Positions 35,854-45,268 of a DNA stretch of 64,000 nt are shown here, one piece after another. Each line of letters opens with the position of its first letter. Positions within the stretch are counted from its first letter, which is position 1. This DNA comes from CAYNNQ01 sp051748085 (lineage in GTDB: Bacteria; Desulfobacterota; Desulfovibrionia; Desulfovibrionales; Desulfonatronovibrionaceae): contig JBNJHA010000004.1 in the NCBI GenBank assembly GCA_051748085.1, forward strand, positions 9,548-73,547, given 5' to 3'. Under the pieces are notes generated by a model, which ran no database searches, was not told the origin of the DNA, and saw nothing but the letters and a program-made list of their open reading frames with translations. Both the position numbers and the translations under genes were made by a program.

Positions 35854-36111
35854 TAACCATTCAGCACACAAAAAAATCACCGCATTTTTTGCCTGTGACA
35901 GGCCGCCCGATCTTCTTATGTACTCTAAAAGAGGGAAATCGGACCGCGGGATGGAACACAAAAACAAGTTCTCAAAACATGCATTGCCGGAACAAAAATT
36001 TGCTTTCATCAGAACCATCGAGTCCGGAGGGGGCAGGCAGCAGCCATTGGCGGACATTAGAAAACCGCAGACCAACAGCACGAAAAACAAAAAATTTGAT
36101 GAACAAATACA
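35854..36111. repeat. Family A element, best-preserved long copy
   Basis: It starts TAACCATTCAGCACAC and ends TTTGATGAACAAATAC. The core runs from TGTGACAGGCCGCCCG to about 36089. The core stem reads CCGAT...ATCGG here against CCGGT...ACCGG in other copies, a compensated base-pair change. It lies just upstream of the SNF2 helicase. The preceding 35592-35853 is AT-rich with no gene that I can support; a remnant right end (TTTGGTAAATAAAC) is at about 35651. Confidence 0.85.
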
Positions 36112-36156
36112 ATAACAGCCGATAATTTCGCGTATATTGAAGAGGTTTGGATACAA

Positions 36157-39100
36157 ATGACAACAGACAACAATGACATAAAAATAAAAAATATAATCCA
36201 GGATTTTGTCCAGGACAGTATTCCGGAATATATCAGGGAAGGTGCGGACAGTATACTGGCCAACAATGGCGTCCAAAAACTTTCTCTGAAGCAGCACGAT
36301 CAGTACCTGGATATAGAAGCCCATATCCAAGGTGAAGACTTTCAAGTATACAATGCTGAAATCGGATTAAACCTGGAGAGTGAAACTACAAACTTCTATT
36401 GCAATTGTCCGGAATCATTTTCCGGCATCTGCCGCCATGTAGGGGCGGCAGCACTCAAATTCCTGAATTCCCTGGACGAAGAAAACCAGACCGACAAACC
36501 CAGACCGCGAACGGATTGGAGACAAGATTTTCGCGCTTTCTTTGCTACGGAACTCGAACCTGAGCCGGGGCAACACTATCTGGTTTACCGTTTTTTCCCC
36601 GAACCGGAACGTCTACAGGTAGAATTATTCCGGGCCCGGCAAAATAAATCGGGACTGTCCACTGTCCTCAATCCGATAACGCTTGAACAAATCATGCGCA
36701 ATCCGAATTGGTGCGAAATGGCTCCCCAATTGCCCCACCTTGCCGAGCAGATCGGTCAGTACCTGGATTATTACGGGCACCGCATAGAAATCCCTTACGG
36801 ACTCATGAACTGGTTTTTCTGGACCATACGCAATGAATACTATCTATTCTGGGAGGAAACGGAGCAGCCGGTCCGGGTGGAAACTACGCCCATGCGCCTG
36901 CAATTGCGGCCAAAGCTCTCTGAGGACGGCTTAAGCTTCGAGATTATGCTGGGCAGAGAAGGAAAAATTCCTTTTTCCATTTCCGGAGAGGAAATATTTT
37001 TTTACGGACAACTTCCGCTCTGGGTTTGCTGGAAACACAGATTCTATCCGGTTCAGACCGGTTTACAACCCAAGCTGGTGCAAAGCCTGGCCAGCAATCC
37101 CCCGATAATTCCGCATAGTGAAATTTCCGAATTTCTGGATCGAGTCTGGACCAGAATCCATGCTTCCGACCTTTTCGGCCAGGAAGAATTTCTGGAAAGA
37201 ATGTCGCCCATATTCGTCCAGGCCGAATACAATCCCAAGTTATACCTGGATGAGGAAGGAAGCCTTTTAACGCTTCAAGTGCAAAACATATACAATACTG
37301 AACACGGAGAAATATCCATGGAGGGTCCGGATCCGGACCTGCAAACCGGGAGCTATCAATTCGAAAACAGTTCATATCTGATACGCCGTGATCAGGATGC
37401 GGAAGCGGAACTTTTGAATAAACTCACGCAAATGGATTTTCAGGCCCGTAACAACGCCCTGTGGTTTTTAGAGCCGGAAGAGGCCATTACCTTCCTCCTT
37501 GATTCCTATCCGATTCTGGTCAAGGACTACCGAGTGTACGGAGAACAGAATCTGACCCGGTACAAAGTCAGACTTACACCGCCAAGTGTTGTGGCCAAGG
37601 TTGAAAGCGAAGAGGACGACAAATGGTTCGATCTTGAGCTCAATGTTGAATACGATGATGTTCAGGTCCCGATTGAAAAAATATGGAAGGCCTGGACAGA
37701 AGGCAAACGCTATGTCCAGCTCAAAGACGGTTCGTATACCAGCCTTCCGGAAAGTTGGCTCAAAAAATTGGGGCATAAACTTCAGGCCATGGGTCTGGAC
37801 CCGGAAAAACCGCCCAAGGCCAGATTTCAAAACCATGAAGTCCCGGTTCTGGACAACATTCTTGAGGACATCGAGGAGGTTCACGCCGACTCATTCTGGA
37901 CGGAACTGCGCGAAAAATTGCATTCTTTTGAAGAAATCGAACAAATTACAGAACCGGAAGGTCTCAAGGCGGAACTGCGACCATATCAGAAACAAGGCCT
38001 CAGTTATCTCAATTTTCTCAATGAATATCACTTCGGGGGCATACTGGCGGACGAGATGGGATTGGGTAAAACCATTCAGACTCTCGCTTTTCTTCAATAT
38101 TTGCGCGAACGGCATAAAACAGGTCCCAACCTGATAGTTGTTCCAACCTCTGTTTTGCCCAACTGGGAACGGGAAGCCGCCAAGTTCGTGCCGGCAATGA
38201 AAAGACTGGTCATTTACGGCGCGAAACGCGAAGAAATGTTCAAGGACATCAAGAACTCTGATATTATCATTACCACATACGCCCTGTTGCGCCGCGACCT
38301 GGAGGAACTGCTCAAATACGAGTACAATTCCATAATCCTGGATGAAGCCCAGAACATTAAAAATCCGAATACCATAACCGCCAGGTCGGTGCGCAAGCTG
38401 AAAGGCCAATTCAAACTATGCCTTTCCGGCACGCCCATAGAAAACAATCTGCTCGAATTGTGGTCATTATTCGAATTTTTGATGCCCGGATTCCTGGGCT
38501 CCCAGCACGCCTTTCAAAAAGGTTTTGTTAAACCGATCAAGGACGGAGACGAGGAAAGCCTTGAATATCTCCGCAATCGGGTAAAACCCTTTATTCTGCG
38601 CAGAACAAAATCCAAGGTGGCCAAGGACCTGCCTCCGAAAATGGAAAATGTTTACTATAGCGCCCTAACCGAGGAACAACAAGAACTATACACCGGGTTG
38701 GCCAAAAAGCTGAAAGAACAGGTTCTGCAGCGTGTGGATGAAAAAGGAATTTCCGGAAGCCAGATGTCCATCTTGGACGCATTGCTCAAATTGCGCCAGA
38801 TCTGCTGCCATCCTAGACTGCTTAAGCTGGATATGCCCGGAGTCAGCACCAATCTGTCGTCCGGAAAATTCGAAGCTTTTAAGGATCTGATCACAACGAT
38901 AGTCGATGACGGACATAAAGTTCTGGTTTTTTCCCAATTTGTTCAAATGCTGCATATAATAAGATCCTGGCTGAGCATGAACAATATACCATTCGCCTAC
39001 CTGGACGGCGCGAGCAAGGACCGTTTCGAGCAGGTGGACAAATTCAACAACAGCCCGGAAATACCGATCTTTCTTATATCGCTTAAGGCTGGAGGTACCG

Positions 39101-39366
39101 GCCTGAATCTTACCGCGGCCGACTATGTAATTCATTACGACCCGTGGTGGAATCCAGCCGTGGAGGACCAGGCCACGGACAGGACCCATCGCATAGGCCA
39201 GACCAAAAAAGTGTTCTCTTATAAAATGATCTGCGAAAATTCCGTGGAAGAAAAAATTCTTAAATTGCAGGAACAAAAAAAGGGCGTGGCCGAGGCGATT
39301 ATTCCGGGTCAGAACGCATGGAAAAACCTCACCCGCGACGATCTGGAGATGCTCTTTGAAGTATAA
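36157..39366 (+). CDS. SWIM zinc-finger SNF2-family helicase
   Basis: 1069 residues. A SWIM finger near 82-94 (CNCPESFSGICRH), a long family-specific middle, then the SNF2 ATPase: ADEMGLGKTIQTLAF near 628-643, motif II LDEAQNIKN, and the helicase C lobe with LVFSQFVQML, AGGTGLNLTAADYVIH and DRTHRIGQTKKV. It is a nucleic-acid translocase of the bacterial RapA/HepA-like group. A role in remodelling protein-DNA complexes is inferred. The ATG at 36157 follows GAGG and lies 45 bases after the repeat. Its terminator follows at once, so it is monocistronic. Confidence 0.93.
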   Translation: MTTDNNDIKIKNIIQDFVQDSIPEYIREGADSILANNGVQKLSLKQHDQYLDIEAHIQGEDFQVYNAEIGLNLESETTNFYCNCPESFSGICRHVGAAALKFLNSLDEENQTDKPRPRTDWRQDFRAFFATELEPEPGQHYLVYRFFPEPERLQVELFRARQNKSGLSTVLNPITLEQIMRNPNWCEMAPQLPHLAEQIGQYLDYYGHRIEIPYGLMNWFFWTIRNEYYLFWEETEQPVRVETTPMRLQLRPKLSEDGLSFEIMLGREGKIPFSISGEEIFFYGQLPLWVCWKHRFYPVQTGLQPKLVQSLASNPPIIPHSEISEFLDRVWTRIHASDLFGQEEFLERMSPIFVQAEYNPKLYLDEEGSLLTLQVQNIYNTEHGEISMEGPDPDLQTGSYQFENSSYLIRRDQDAEAELLNKLTQMDFQARNNALWFLEPEEAITFLLDSYPILVKDYRVYGEQNLTRYKVRLTPPSVVAKVESEEDDKWFDLELNVEYDDVQVPIEKIWKAWTEGKRYVQLKDGSYTSLPESWLKKLGHKLQAMGLDPEKPPKARFQNHEVPVLDNILEDIEEVHADSFWTELREKLHSFEEIEQITEPEGLKAELRPYQKQGLSYLNFLNEYHFGGILADEMGLGKTIQTLAFLQYLRERHKTGPNLIVVPTSVLPNWEREAAKFVPAMKRLVIYGAKREEMFKDIKNSDIIITTYALLRRDLEELLKYEYNSIILDEAQNIKNPNTITARSVRKLKGQFKLCLSGTPIENNLLELWSLFEFLMPGFLGSQHAFQKGFVKPIKDGDEESLEYLRNRVKPFILRRTKSKVAKDLPPKMENVYYSALTEEQQELYTGLAKKLKEQVLQRVDEKGISGSQMSILDALLKLRQICCHPRLLKLDMPGVSTNLSSGKFEAFKDLITTIVDDGHKVLVFSQFVQMLHIIRSWLSMNNIPFAYLDGASKDRFEQVDKFNNSPEIPIFLISLKAGGTGLNLTAADYVIHYDPWWNPAVEDQATDRTHRIGQTKKVFSYKMICENSVEEKILKLQEQKKGVAEAIIPGQNAWKNLTRDDLEMLFEV

Positions 39367-39368
39367 AA

Positions 39369-39396
39369 AAACCCGCCAAATGGCGGGTTTTTTTTA
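39369..39396 (+). terminator. Rho-independent terminator of the helicase gene
   Basis: AACCCGCC / GGCGGGTT with an AAAT loop and eight Ts, starting three bases after the stop codon. Confidence 0.95.
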
Positions 39397-39407
39397 TTTA
39401 CGGGCAG

Positions 39408-39465
39408 CTATTGACTACATTAAAAAATTCACCGGATTTTTTGCGTAAATTTGGTGAACAGATAC
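39408..39465. repeat. Family A element, well-preserved short copy
   Basis: CTATTGACTACATTAAA, TTCACCGGATTTTTTGCGT and AAATTTGGTGAACAGATAC. TTCACCGGATTT can pair with AAATTTGGTGAA, counting two G-T pairs. A second left-end remnant (TAACTATTGACCA) follows at 39474-39486, next to the ssb stop. Confidence 0.8.
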
Positions 39466-39509
39466 ATTTACGGTAACTATTGACCATCCTCCCGAAAAAA
39501 GGACGTTGA

Positions 39510-39998
39510 CTAAAACGGAGAATCGTCCATCCCGCTGGCTTCCGAAGGAAAAGCCGGTCCCATATCCTCCTGCGCGGCTTCGGATCGACCGGAATTATAA
39601 TTTCTGTTCTCCTGCTCCGGGGCATCCTGGGGAGCGGGGATATATCCCCCCCTGTCCTGCTGTCCTTTGGAATCCAGACCCTGAACCCGATTGGCTACGA
39701 TCTCAGTGGTATACTTATCCTGTCCCTCGCGGTCCTGCCATTTCCTGGTCTGCAACCGTCCCTCCACGAGAACCAGACTGCCTTTGCTCAGATAATTTGA
39801 GCAGAACTCGGCCGGTTTGCCAAAAACTACTATCCGATGCCATTCCGTCTTATCCACCTTATTCCCGCTACGATCAGTATAGGATTCATCGGTGGCCATA
39901 TTAAAATTGCATACCGGATTTCCGGTGTTGGTATAGGCCTGTTTGGGATCATGCCCCAAACGCCCGACTAAGATCGCTTTATTCATACTTCCTGCCAT
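39510..39998 (-). CDS. ssb: Single-stranded DNA-binding protein
   Basis: 162 residues: an N-terminal OB fold (MNKAILVGRLGHDP, TEWHRIVVFGKPAE, LVLVEGRLQTRKW) to about residue 110, a glycine- and glutamine-rich linker and the conserved acidic tip MDDSPF that recruits partner proteins. ATG 39998 (MAGSMNKA) has AAGGAGG upstream and is preferred over the frame start at 40028. It follows the acetyl-CoA carboxylase genes on the same strand after 87 bases. Confidence 0.96.
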   Translation of the reverse strand: MAGSMNKAILVGRLGHDPKQAYTNTGNPVCNFNMATDESYTDRSGNKVDKTEWHRIVVFGKPAEFCSNYLSKGSLVLVEGRLQTRKWQDREGQDKYTTEIVANRVQGLDSKGQQDRGGYIPAPQDAPEQENRNYNSGRSEAAQEDMGPAFPSEASGMDDSPF

Positions 39999-40085
39999 AT
40001 TACCTCCTTGTAGTCCGAAAAAATGCATAAGATCAGCTTTTGAAACCTTATGCTGTTAATTACCGATTTTATTAATTAATTTGCA

Positions 40086-40442
40086 TTACTTCGCCGCTTT
40101 GACATCATACTCCAGATTATCAAGTTCATCCTCAATTTCGTTTGATAATCGGTCCGCCTTGTCCGGCTTGCGATCAGCCAGATAGGAATTAAGCTCCGCG
40201 GTCATTTTTTCGAGTTTTTTTAAATATCCGGTCAAAATCTCCCGGATCGTATTATCCATATCCTCCACAAATCGGGACTTGTCCGCCAAAACGCTTATCA
40301 ATTCCAACACGCCCCGAGTCTGTATGTCAGTCCTTTGTTGCCCTTCCTCAAAGGCCAGAGCAAAAAGAGACGGCCAGCGGTTTTTAACTTCCTTTTCACT
40401 GTAGGTATAAGCCATCACCCTGATCTGAAGTACACGTCCCAT
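40086..40442 (-). CDS. Uncharacterised small helical protein
   Basis: 118 residues starting at ATG 40442 (MGRVLQIRVMAYTYSEKEV), two bases after the stop of the biotinyl-domain gene, with a GGGGG tract upstream. A short beta segment is followed by charged helices (RFVEDMDNTIREILTGYLKKLEKMT) and an acidic tail. No family is recognised. Its tight coupling to the carboxylase genes suggests a related or accessory role, but nothing in the sequence proves it. Confidence 0.75.
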   Translation of the reverse strand: MGRVLQIRVMAYTYSEKEVKNRWPSLFALAFEEGQQRTDIQTRGVLELISVLADKSRFVEDMDNTIREILTGYLKKLEKMTAELNSYLADRKPDKADRLSNEIEDELDNLEYDVKAAK

Positions 40443-40444
40443 TA

Positions 40445-41095
40445 TTACCCCCTTTCTTCCCATTCCGCCTGAACGCGATTGACCACATCCTGGATCTCGG
40501 TCAATTGTTCCTCCGGACAAACGCCTATAAGCGGCTGGCCGGCATCTATGACCTGGCTTGGACTGAAGTACACAGTATAAATCAATCCGCTCCTGCCCTG
40601 ATATGCAATCACGGTTTCCCTTTTCATTCGGGACAATATAAATAATTCCTCATTATCTCGAACTGTTACCGACTGGCATCCCCGGGCCTTTATCTTGCTG
40701 TCCACGGCCGGAACAAAATAGTATTTGCCTTTCTCCGGGGCCAGAAAAAGATGCAAAGCTTTTTTAAGGATAATATCCAGGACTTCCTGACGGGTCAAAA
40801 AATGTCTGATCTTCAAAAGTGGTGTTCCGGCCTGGACAAAATCCCCGCTTTTAACCGCACAAAACTCTGTAATTTCCCCTTTATCCGGAGCATACACAGG
40901 CTTGTCCAGATTTTCCCGGCGCAATCTAGCCAGCAGCGAACCGGGATATTGCTGCCATTTTCCATGCGCCCCCTGAACGCAAACGCCTGTCTGATCAATA
41001 ACGAAGTCCACGTATCCGGTGTGCATCGCCGTAACAATTATTTCTTTATACGGCTCACTATGTATTTCTTCCAAAAAACCTCTGATATCAAGCAA
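40445..41095 (-). CDS. Biotin carboxyl carrier-like protein, atypical
   Basis: 216 residues. The segment VYAPDKGEITEFCAVKSGDF (about 67-86) is the first half of a biotinyl/lipoyl domain. It is followed by about 60 inserted residues and then ILSRMKRETVIAYQGRSGLIYTV, where Met157-Lys158 takes the place of the usual AMKM biotin site. This fits a carrier protein for the neighbouring biotin carboxylase and carboxyltransferase. An insertion or two overlapping half-domains is unusual. Biotinylation of Lys158 is inferred. It lies between accAD and a small helical gene. Confidence 0.72.
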   Translation of the reverse strand: MLDIRGFLEEIHSEPYKEIIVTAMHTGYVDFVIDQTGVCVQGAHGKWQQYPGSLLARLRRENLDKPVYAPDKGEITEFCAVKSGDFVQAGTPLLKIRHFLTRQEVLDIILKKALHLFLAPEKGKYYFVPAVDSKIKARGCQSVTVRDNEELFILSRMKRETVIAYQGRSGLIYTVYFSPSQVIDAGQPLIGVCPEEQLTEIQDVVNRVQAEWEERG

Positions 41096-41158
41096 ATTGG
41101 TCTCCTGTTATAGCTATTAGCGTGGGAAACTAGTCCCCCGGAAAATTTCGCCCCGGTT

Positions 41159-43396
41159 TTAACGATAATATATATTTCTCCCGCCCATGGTCATCAACGC
41201 CTGATAAAGATTGCCCCTCACCTCGCGTCTGTCCCAGATTCCCTGAATATGACCGCGGGACAAGGCGTTATAGGCACGATGGTAATCCGGAGAAATCTCA
41301 ATTCCCGTGGTTTCCTGAATAACCCCGGGACCGGCAAAACCGATATTGGATGACCGCACCGCAAATTGATACGGTGAACAGCCAAGGAAACTGGCCAAAG
41401 GTCCGGCATAGGAATTGGTATCATACAAAACAAGATACAGACCCCCGGCTTCCAGGTATCTACGGATAGCCATGGTGCACCGGGGCATTTGAATCACCCC
41501 GTTGGTGCCTTCCTGGATGCGTATTCCGGCTGTGCCATGCGCATAAAAAAATAAAGGCAGATGTCTTTTGCGCGCCCTTTCCGCAGCCCGGATAATCTTT
41601 TCGCCTTCAGCCGCGCCTACACTGCCGCCCCTGAAACGGGCCATAAGCATTATTACTACCATCTGTACGCCTTTTACCGAAGCATCAAATGTCATGCACG
41701 CGCATTTATGGCCCACTTTTTTTTGAGCCTCTTCCAGCTTCAAGTCAAAGCCGTCAAAATTAAGAGGATTGCCCGAAGCTATACCCGAATTAAATTCCCG
41801 GATGGAGCGTCGATCAAAAACATTATAAAGGTACCATTCATATTCCATGGAAAAATGGTGACCGCAATAACTGCATACTCCGGCAAAATCGCCGAAAAGA
41901 TCCGGGGCCCATTGATCAAGGCAACCCTGGCTTGTCGAATTGGGACAGAGCACGGCTTTGTCCTTTTTAGCCTGCGGACTAATGTATATCCAATTATTTT
42001 TAGCCGATTTATTCGAGTCCCAGGCGGACAGAGAAGTCAATTCGCTCGTTTCCTTTTTGGCCTTGATCAGGCCCAGACGTTGCAGAGGAGTACGGAACCT
42101 TTCACCGATCCTTCCGAACAGGGCGTGCACTTCTCCATGCACTTCTTCGGCAAATTCAGAAATCTTTCTCTGATGCCGTTTTAAAAAATCATAGCGGATA
42201 AAACCATATATGGTCCAGCCACTATCAACGACAAGATCAGCCCCCTTTTTCCACATCGGAGTATGATCTTCGTAGGCATGTCTGCTCATATTTCTGTATT
42301 TCTGGTAACGCTGCCAGACCAGACGTTCCCGCGATCTGGAGCTTAATGTCCAGCGAACATAAATATCTGGATTTTTCAGCTTGCGCAGAACCAGGCTTCT
42401 AATAAACCTGACTCCCTTGACCCGGAGTACAACATCGTCCGTGGCTCGAATTACTTCCTGGCGCAGATTACGAAAGAAATCAAAATTTTCCGGTCTCGCA
42501 CCCAGGACAGGCTCTCTTAAAACCTTATCCACATAGCCCATTGCCCGGTTGTCGTCGGCAGTAATCTTTAATTGTTGTGCACACTTGTCAACAAGACTTG
42601 CCTCGGCTTTCTGCCCTTTTTTAAGTCTGCCCTCGATTGCCGCGGCCCCTTCCGGAGAAATAACGGAATAATACCCATGCGAAAGCATTATCCTGCGGTC
42701 GGCCAGTCCAATGGCCTCGGCCCCGCCGGAACCGCCCTCGGAAAAGATCGAAATCACCGGGACTCTTAGCCCGGCCATTTCGTATAAATTCTTGGCTATC
42801 TGTTGAGCGGCACCAGGATAATCTTCAATCGGGTAAGAACCAGGAGTAAATATATACGTATGCACCGGGATATTTTCCAGAGAAGCCACCTGCATATAAC
42901 GCAACGCTTTGGCGTTCCCCCATGGCTTGACTGAACCGCCGTTCCTAAACTCTTCTCCGTGCCCCTTTTCCTGGCCGACAACCATAACCGGCTGCTTGTG
43001 CACCTTTTTTCCAACTCTGCGGGTAATGTAGGCCCGGGCGATTATCATGGACGGATCAATGCTGCATTCGTCGCGCCCGCCGATTTCCGTATAATTATCA
43101 TATACATTTTCCAGGATATCCTTAAGCGAAATACGCTGCGGATGCCGGACAATACGCACTTTGTCCATGGCCTTGAGCTGACGTTCAAGCTTGTTTTCCA
43201 GAAAAACAAATACCTCTTCCAGGGCTCGAAGCTGTCTGTCGCATTCCTTGCCGGATATCCGGGCATATTTTTCCAGAAAATCATTTAACTTGGACTTAAG
43301 AAGGGAAATATTCTTATTTTCCCTGTGCCCGAAAATATCCTGTATGTAATGCAGGCGTTCCTGCAGATCCTGAATCTTTTTTTCTATATCAAGCAT
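41159..43396 (-). CDS. Acetyl-CoA carboxylase carboxyltransferase, AccA-AccD fusion
   Basis: 745 residues. The N-terminal half is AccA-like: coiled N-terminus, HPQRISLKDILENVYDNYTE near 88, GQEKGHGEEFRNGGSVKP near 140, and FSEGGSGGAEAIGLADR near 215. The C-terminal half (about 455-745) is AccD-like with CSYCGHHFSMEYEWYLYNVFD near 512, MARFRGGSVGAAEGEKIIRA near 585 and the late FAGPGVIQETTG near 690. The order alpha then beta in one chain is not the usual two-gene arrangement. The AccD zinc ribbon is altered, with a first CxxxxxxxC in place of CxxC. It transfers carboxyl from biotin to acetyl-CoA, making malonyl-CoA. Confidence 0.88.
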   Translation of the reverse strand: MLDIEKKIQDLQERLHYIQDIFGHRENKNISLLKSKLNDFLEKYARISGKECDRQLRALEEVFVFLENKLERQLKAMDKVRIVRHPQRISLKDILENVYDNYTEIGGRDECSIDPSMIIARAYITRRVGKKVHKQPVMVVGQEKGHGEEFRNGGSVKPWGNAKALRYMQVASLENIPVHTYIFTPGSYPIEDYPGAAQQIAKNLYEMAGLRVPVISIFSEGGSGGAEAIGLADRRIMLSHGYYSVISPEGAAAIEGRLKKGQKAEASLVDKCAQQLKITADDNRAMGYVDKVLREPVLGARPENFDFFRNLRQEVIRATDDVVLRVKGVRFIRSLVLRKLKNPDIYVRWTLSSRSRERLVWQRYQKYRNMSRHAYEDHTPMWKKGADLVVDSGWTIYGFIRYDFLKRHQRKISEFAEEVHGEVHALFGRIGERFRTPLQRLGLIKAKKETSELTSLSAWDSNKSAKNNWIYISPQAKKDKAVLCPNSTSQGCLDQWAPDLFGDFAGVCSYCGHHFSMEYEWYLYNVFDRRSIREFNSGIASGNPLNFDGFDLKLEEAQKKVGHKCACMTFDASVKGVQMVVIMLMARFRGGSVGAAEGEKIIRAAERARKRHLPLFFYAHGTAGIRIQEGTNGVIQMPRCTMAIRRYLEAGGLYLVLYDTNSYAGPLASFLGCSPYQFAVRSSNIGFAGPGVIQETTGIEISPDYHRAYNALSRGHIQGIWDRREVRGNLYQALMTMGGRNIYYR

Positions 43397-43463
43397 ATTT
43401 TAATTCTTTGTTATTTATACTGTCTGTAAAAACAATTAAGAGATGAGCGTGAATAAACATTGA

Positions 43464-44876
43464 TCAAAATTCAAGCAATGTATCCGTCTGGGCCTTCAAA
43501 AAACCGATATTTGACTTCAGAGGCAGCCCTGTACTGTCGCTGCCTTCGAGAATAAGATCGTTTAGGAACGAGTGTCCCCTTGAAAGCGCCTGTTCAAGAT
43601 CCGCACCCCAGATTATGGCCAGGGCAAGATTCGGATCGAATTCAGTGGGTATCTCGTAGACCCTGTCCACAGGAACCTGAGTATGAACTTGCAGCCAGGA
43701 ATGGTCTTTCCAGGAAAAATTTTCAATTTTTCCAACCCAAGGGGCAAATTTATTCTCCGGATCTTCGGCAATGATCCGGTACTCTATTCCCACTCCTTCA
43801 AATTTGACATCCTTTTGCTGATACCCGAGGTCTCGGCCCAAAGCCAGACGTAATTGCTCCTCTATAAGGCTGATTTCTCCGCTGTTTACTCGGGAGACAA
43901 CTGCGGAGACACCATTTTCAACTTGAATACGGGTATTGACCTCCATCAAAAAAGGCTGCCCGGTGGGGCTGACAATCCACTCCCACGTTCCGACATTGTC
44001 AAAGCCGGCCGTTTTAGCCATACGCGTCGAGTACTCGATTATATCCGCAAGCACCTTTTTTGCGTCAAAGGCATAGCTGATGCCCTGCGGCCAGAATCCG
44101 GGCGCCACCTCTATTCTTTTTTGGTGCCCCATACTCTGCACCGAACAATTTCTGGTCCCGAAATGAACACACCGGCCTTTGCGGTCGGCAACAATCTGCA
44201 CCTCAAGATGATTAAAATCAAAAATACGCTGCTCAATAAGCACGCTTTCATCCCTGAACTGACGCCGGGCGTAATTCTTGACCCGGCGCAAAACGGTTCT
44301 GAACCTGTCCAGATCCGAAACTTCTTCGATTCCCATTCCGCCGCCGCCAGCCGAAGCCTTGACCAAGACCACCGGATTCTTAACCCCCTGTTCCTCTTGA
44401 AAATCATACAGGGAGTGGGCCAGCTCCTCGGCCTCTAAATCATCCACTATCGGTCGGTCCGAACCGGGAACAGTCGGGATATCAAGACTTCTGGCCAGAC
44501 GCTTGGTGTTAATTTTATCTCCAAGATCGCGAATCAATTGCCAGCTGGGACCAATAAAAAGGAGCTTGCGCGACCTTTGCTGCACTCTGCGGGCAAATCG
44601 AAAATCCTCGGCAAAAAATCCGTACCCCGGGTGAATCGCCGTACTTCCGGAAGCGTCTGCAACGGAAAATATTTCATTTGCGTCCTGATATGAGCTGATG
44701 CGGTACAGCGCTTGATCACCACCCCAGTTCAAAGCCTTTGCGCAATGCTCGGAATCCCGATCTTCATCTGTGTAGACGCAAACAAAATCAAGAGACAGAT
44801 TTTTGCAGGCTTCCATGATCCTAATCGCAATTTCGCCTCTGTTGGCTATAAGTATCCTATGTTTCTTGCGAGTCAT
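43464..44876 (-). CDS. accC: Biotin carboxylase subunit
   Basis: 470 residues: N-terminal ILIANRGEIAIRIMEAC, STAIHPGYGFFAED near 77, the ATP-grasp glycine loop VLVKASAGGGGMGIEEV near 170, LEVQIVADRKGRCVHFGTRNCSVQ near 225, and EVNTRIQVENGVSAVVS near 310. It carboxylates carrier-bound biotin with ATP and bicarbonate. One position is unusual: NTRIQVEN where most family members have NTRxQVEH. The 3' end is 67 bases before accAD. The start overlaps the upstream PilZ gene by 20 bases. Confidence 0.93.
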   Translation of the reverse strand: MTRKKHRILIANRGEIAIRIMEACKNLSLDFVCVYTDEDRDSEHCAKALNWGGDQALYRISSYQDANEIFSVADASGSTAIHPGYGFFAEDFRFARRVQQRSRKLLFIGPSWQLIRDLGDKINTKRLARSLDIPTVPGSDRPIVDDLEAEELAHSLYDFQEEQGVKNPVVLVKASAGGGGMGIEEVSDLDRFRTVLRRVKNYARRQFRDESVLIEQRIFDFNHLEVQIVADRKGRCVHFGTRNCSVQSMGHQKRIEVAPGFWPQGISYAFDAKKVLADIIEYSTRMAKTAGFDNVGTWEWIVSPTGQPFLMEVNTRIQVENGVSAVVSRVNSGEISLIEEQLRLALGRDLGYQQKDVKFEGVGIEYRIIAEDPENKFAPWVGKIENFSWKDHSWLQVHTQVPVDRVYEIPTEFDPNLALAIIWGADLEQALSRGHSFLNDLILEGSDSTGLPLKSNIGFLKAQTDTLLEF

Positions 44877-45264
44877 CCTCTTTCCGATTCATTTTTTTCT
44901 TAAGTTCAATTATTTTTTTCTGTGATTCCAAAACAAGCTTATCCAATCTTATTTCCTGCCTGAAGGACAATCCGGTGAATTCCATGGCCATTCCGACATC
45001 CATAAAACGCACGATCCGGGCTTCAATCTTACCCAGCACGAGTTTTTTGCGCATAAAAAGGGACATCTTAAGCGATTGCCCCAATTGCAGACCTTCATTT
45101 CCCTCTTCAAAGGCCAGGGCTAAACCGGCACTACTGATATCCAGAATAGGCAATAGAGATGCAAAGCCTTCCACACTGGCATAGAGTCCGGGAATTTTTA
45201 CCCGGTACGCCCTGCGCGCGTTATCAAAATCATAGTCTACGGAATAATCCTGCAAAAAATCCAT
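44857..45264 (-). CDS. PilZ domain protein
   Basis: 135 residues from ATG 45264 (MDFLQDYSVDYDF). ARRAYRVKIPG gives the arginine motif and ILDISSAGLALAF the DxSxxG motif of PilZ cyclic di-GMP receptors; a C-terminal helix rich in Lys and Glu follows. It overlaps both neighbours: six bases from the motB stop at one end and 20 bases over accC at the other. Being directly after motAB, it could modulate motor function as YcgR does. This is inference. Confidence 0.82.
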   Translation of the reverse strand: MDFLQDYSVDYDFDNARRAYRVKIPGLYASVEGFASLLPILDISSAGLALAFEEGNEGLQLGQSLKMSLFMRKKLVLGKIEARIVRFMDVGMAMEFTGLSFRQEIRLDKLVLESQKKIIELKKKMNRKEDDSQET

Positions 45265-45268
45265 CTCA

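Noticed and set aside
35814..36125. Small open frames inside long family A copies, with similar peptides in several copies
   Set aside because: The peptide similarity is a by-product of DNA-level repetition; copies contain frame changes and no start context, and the hairpin, not the frame, is what is preserved.
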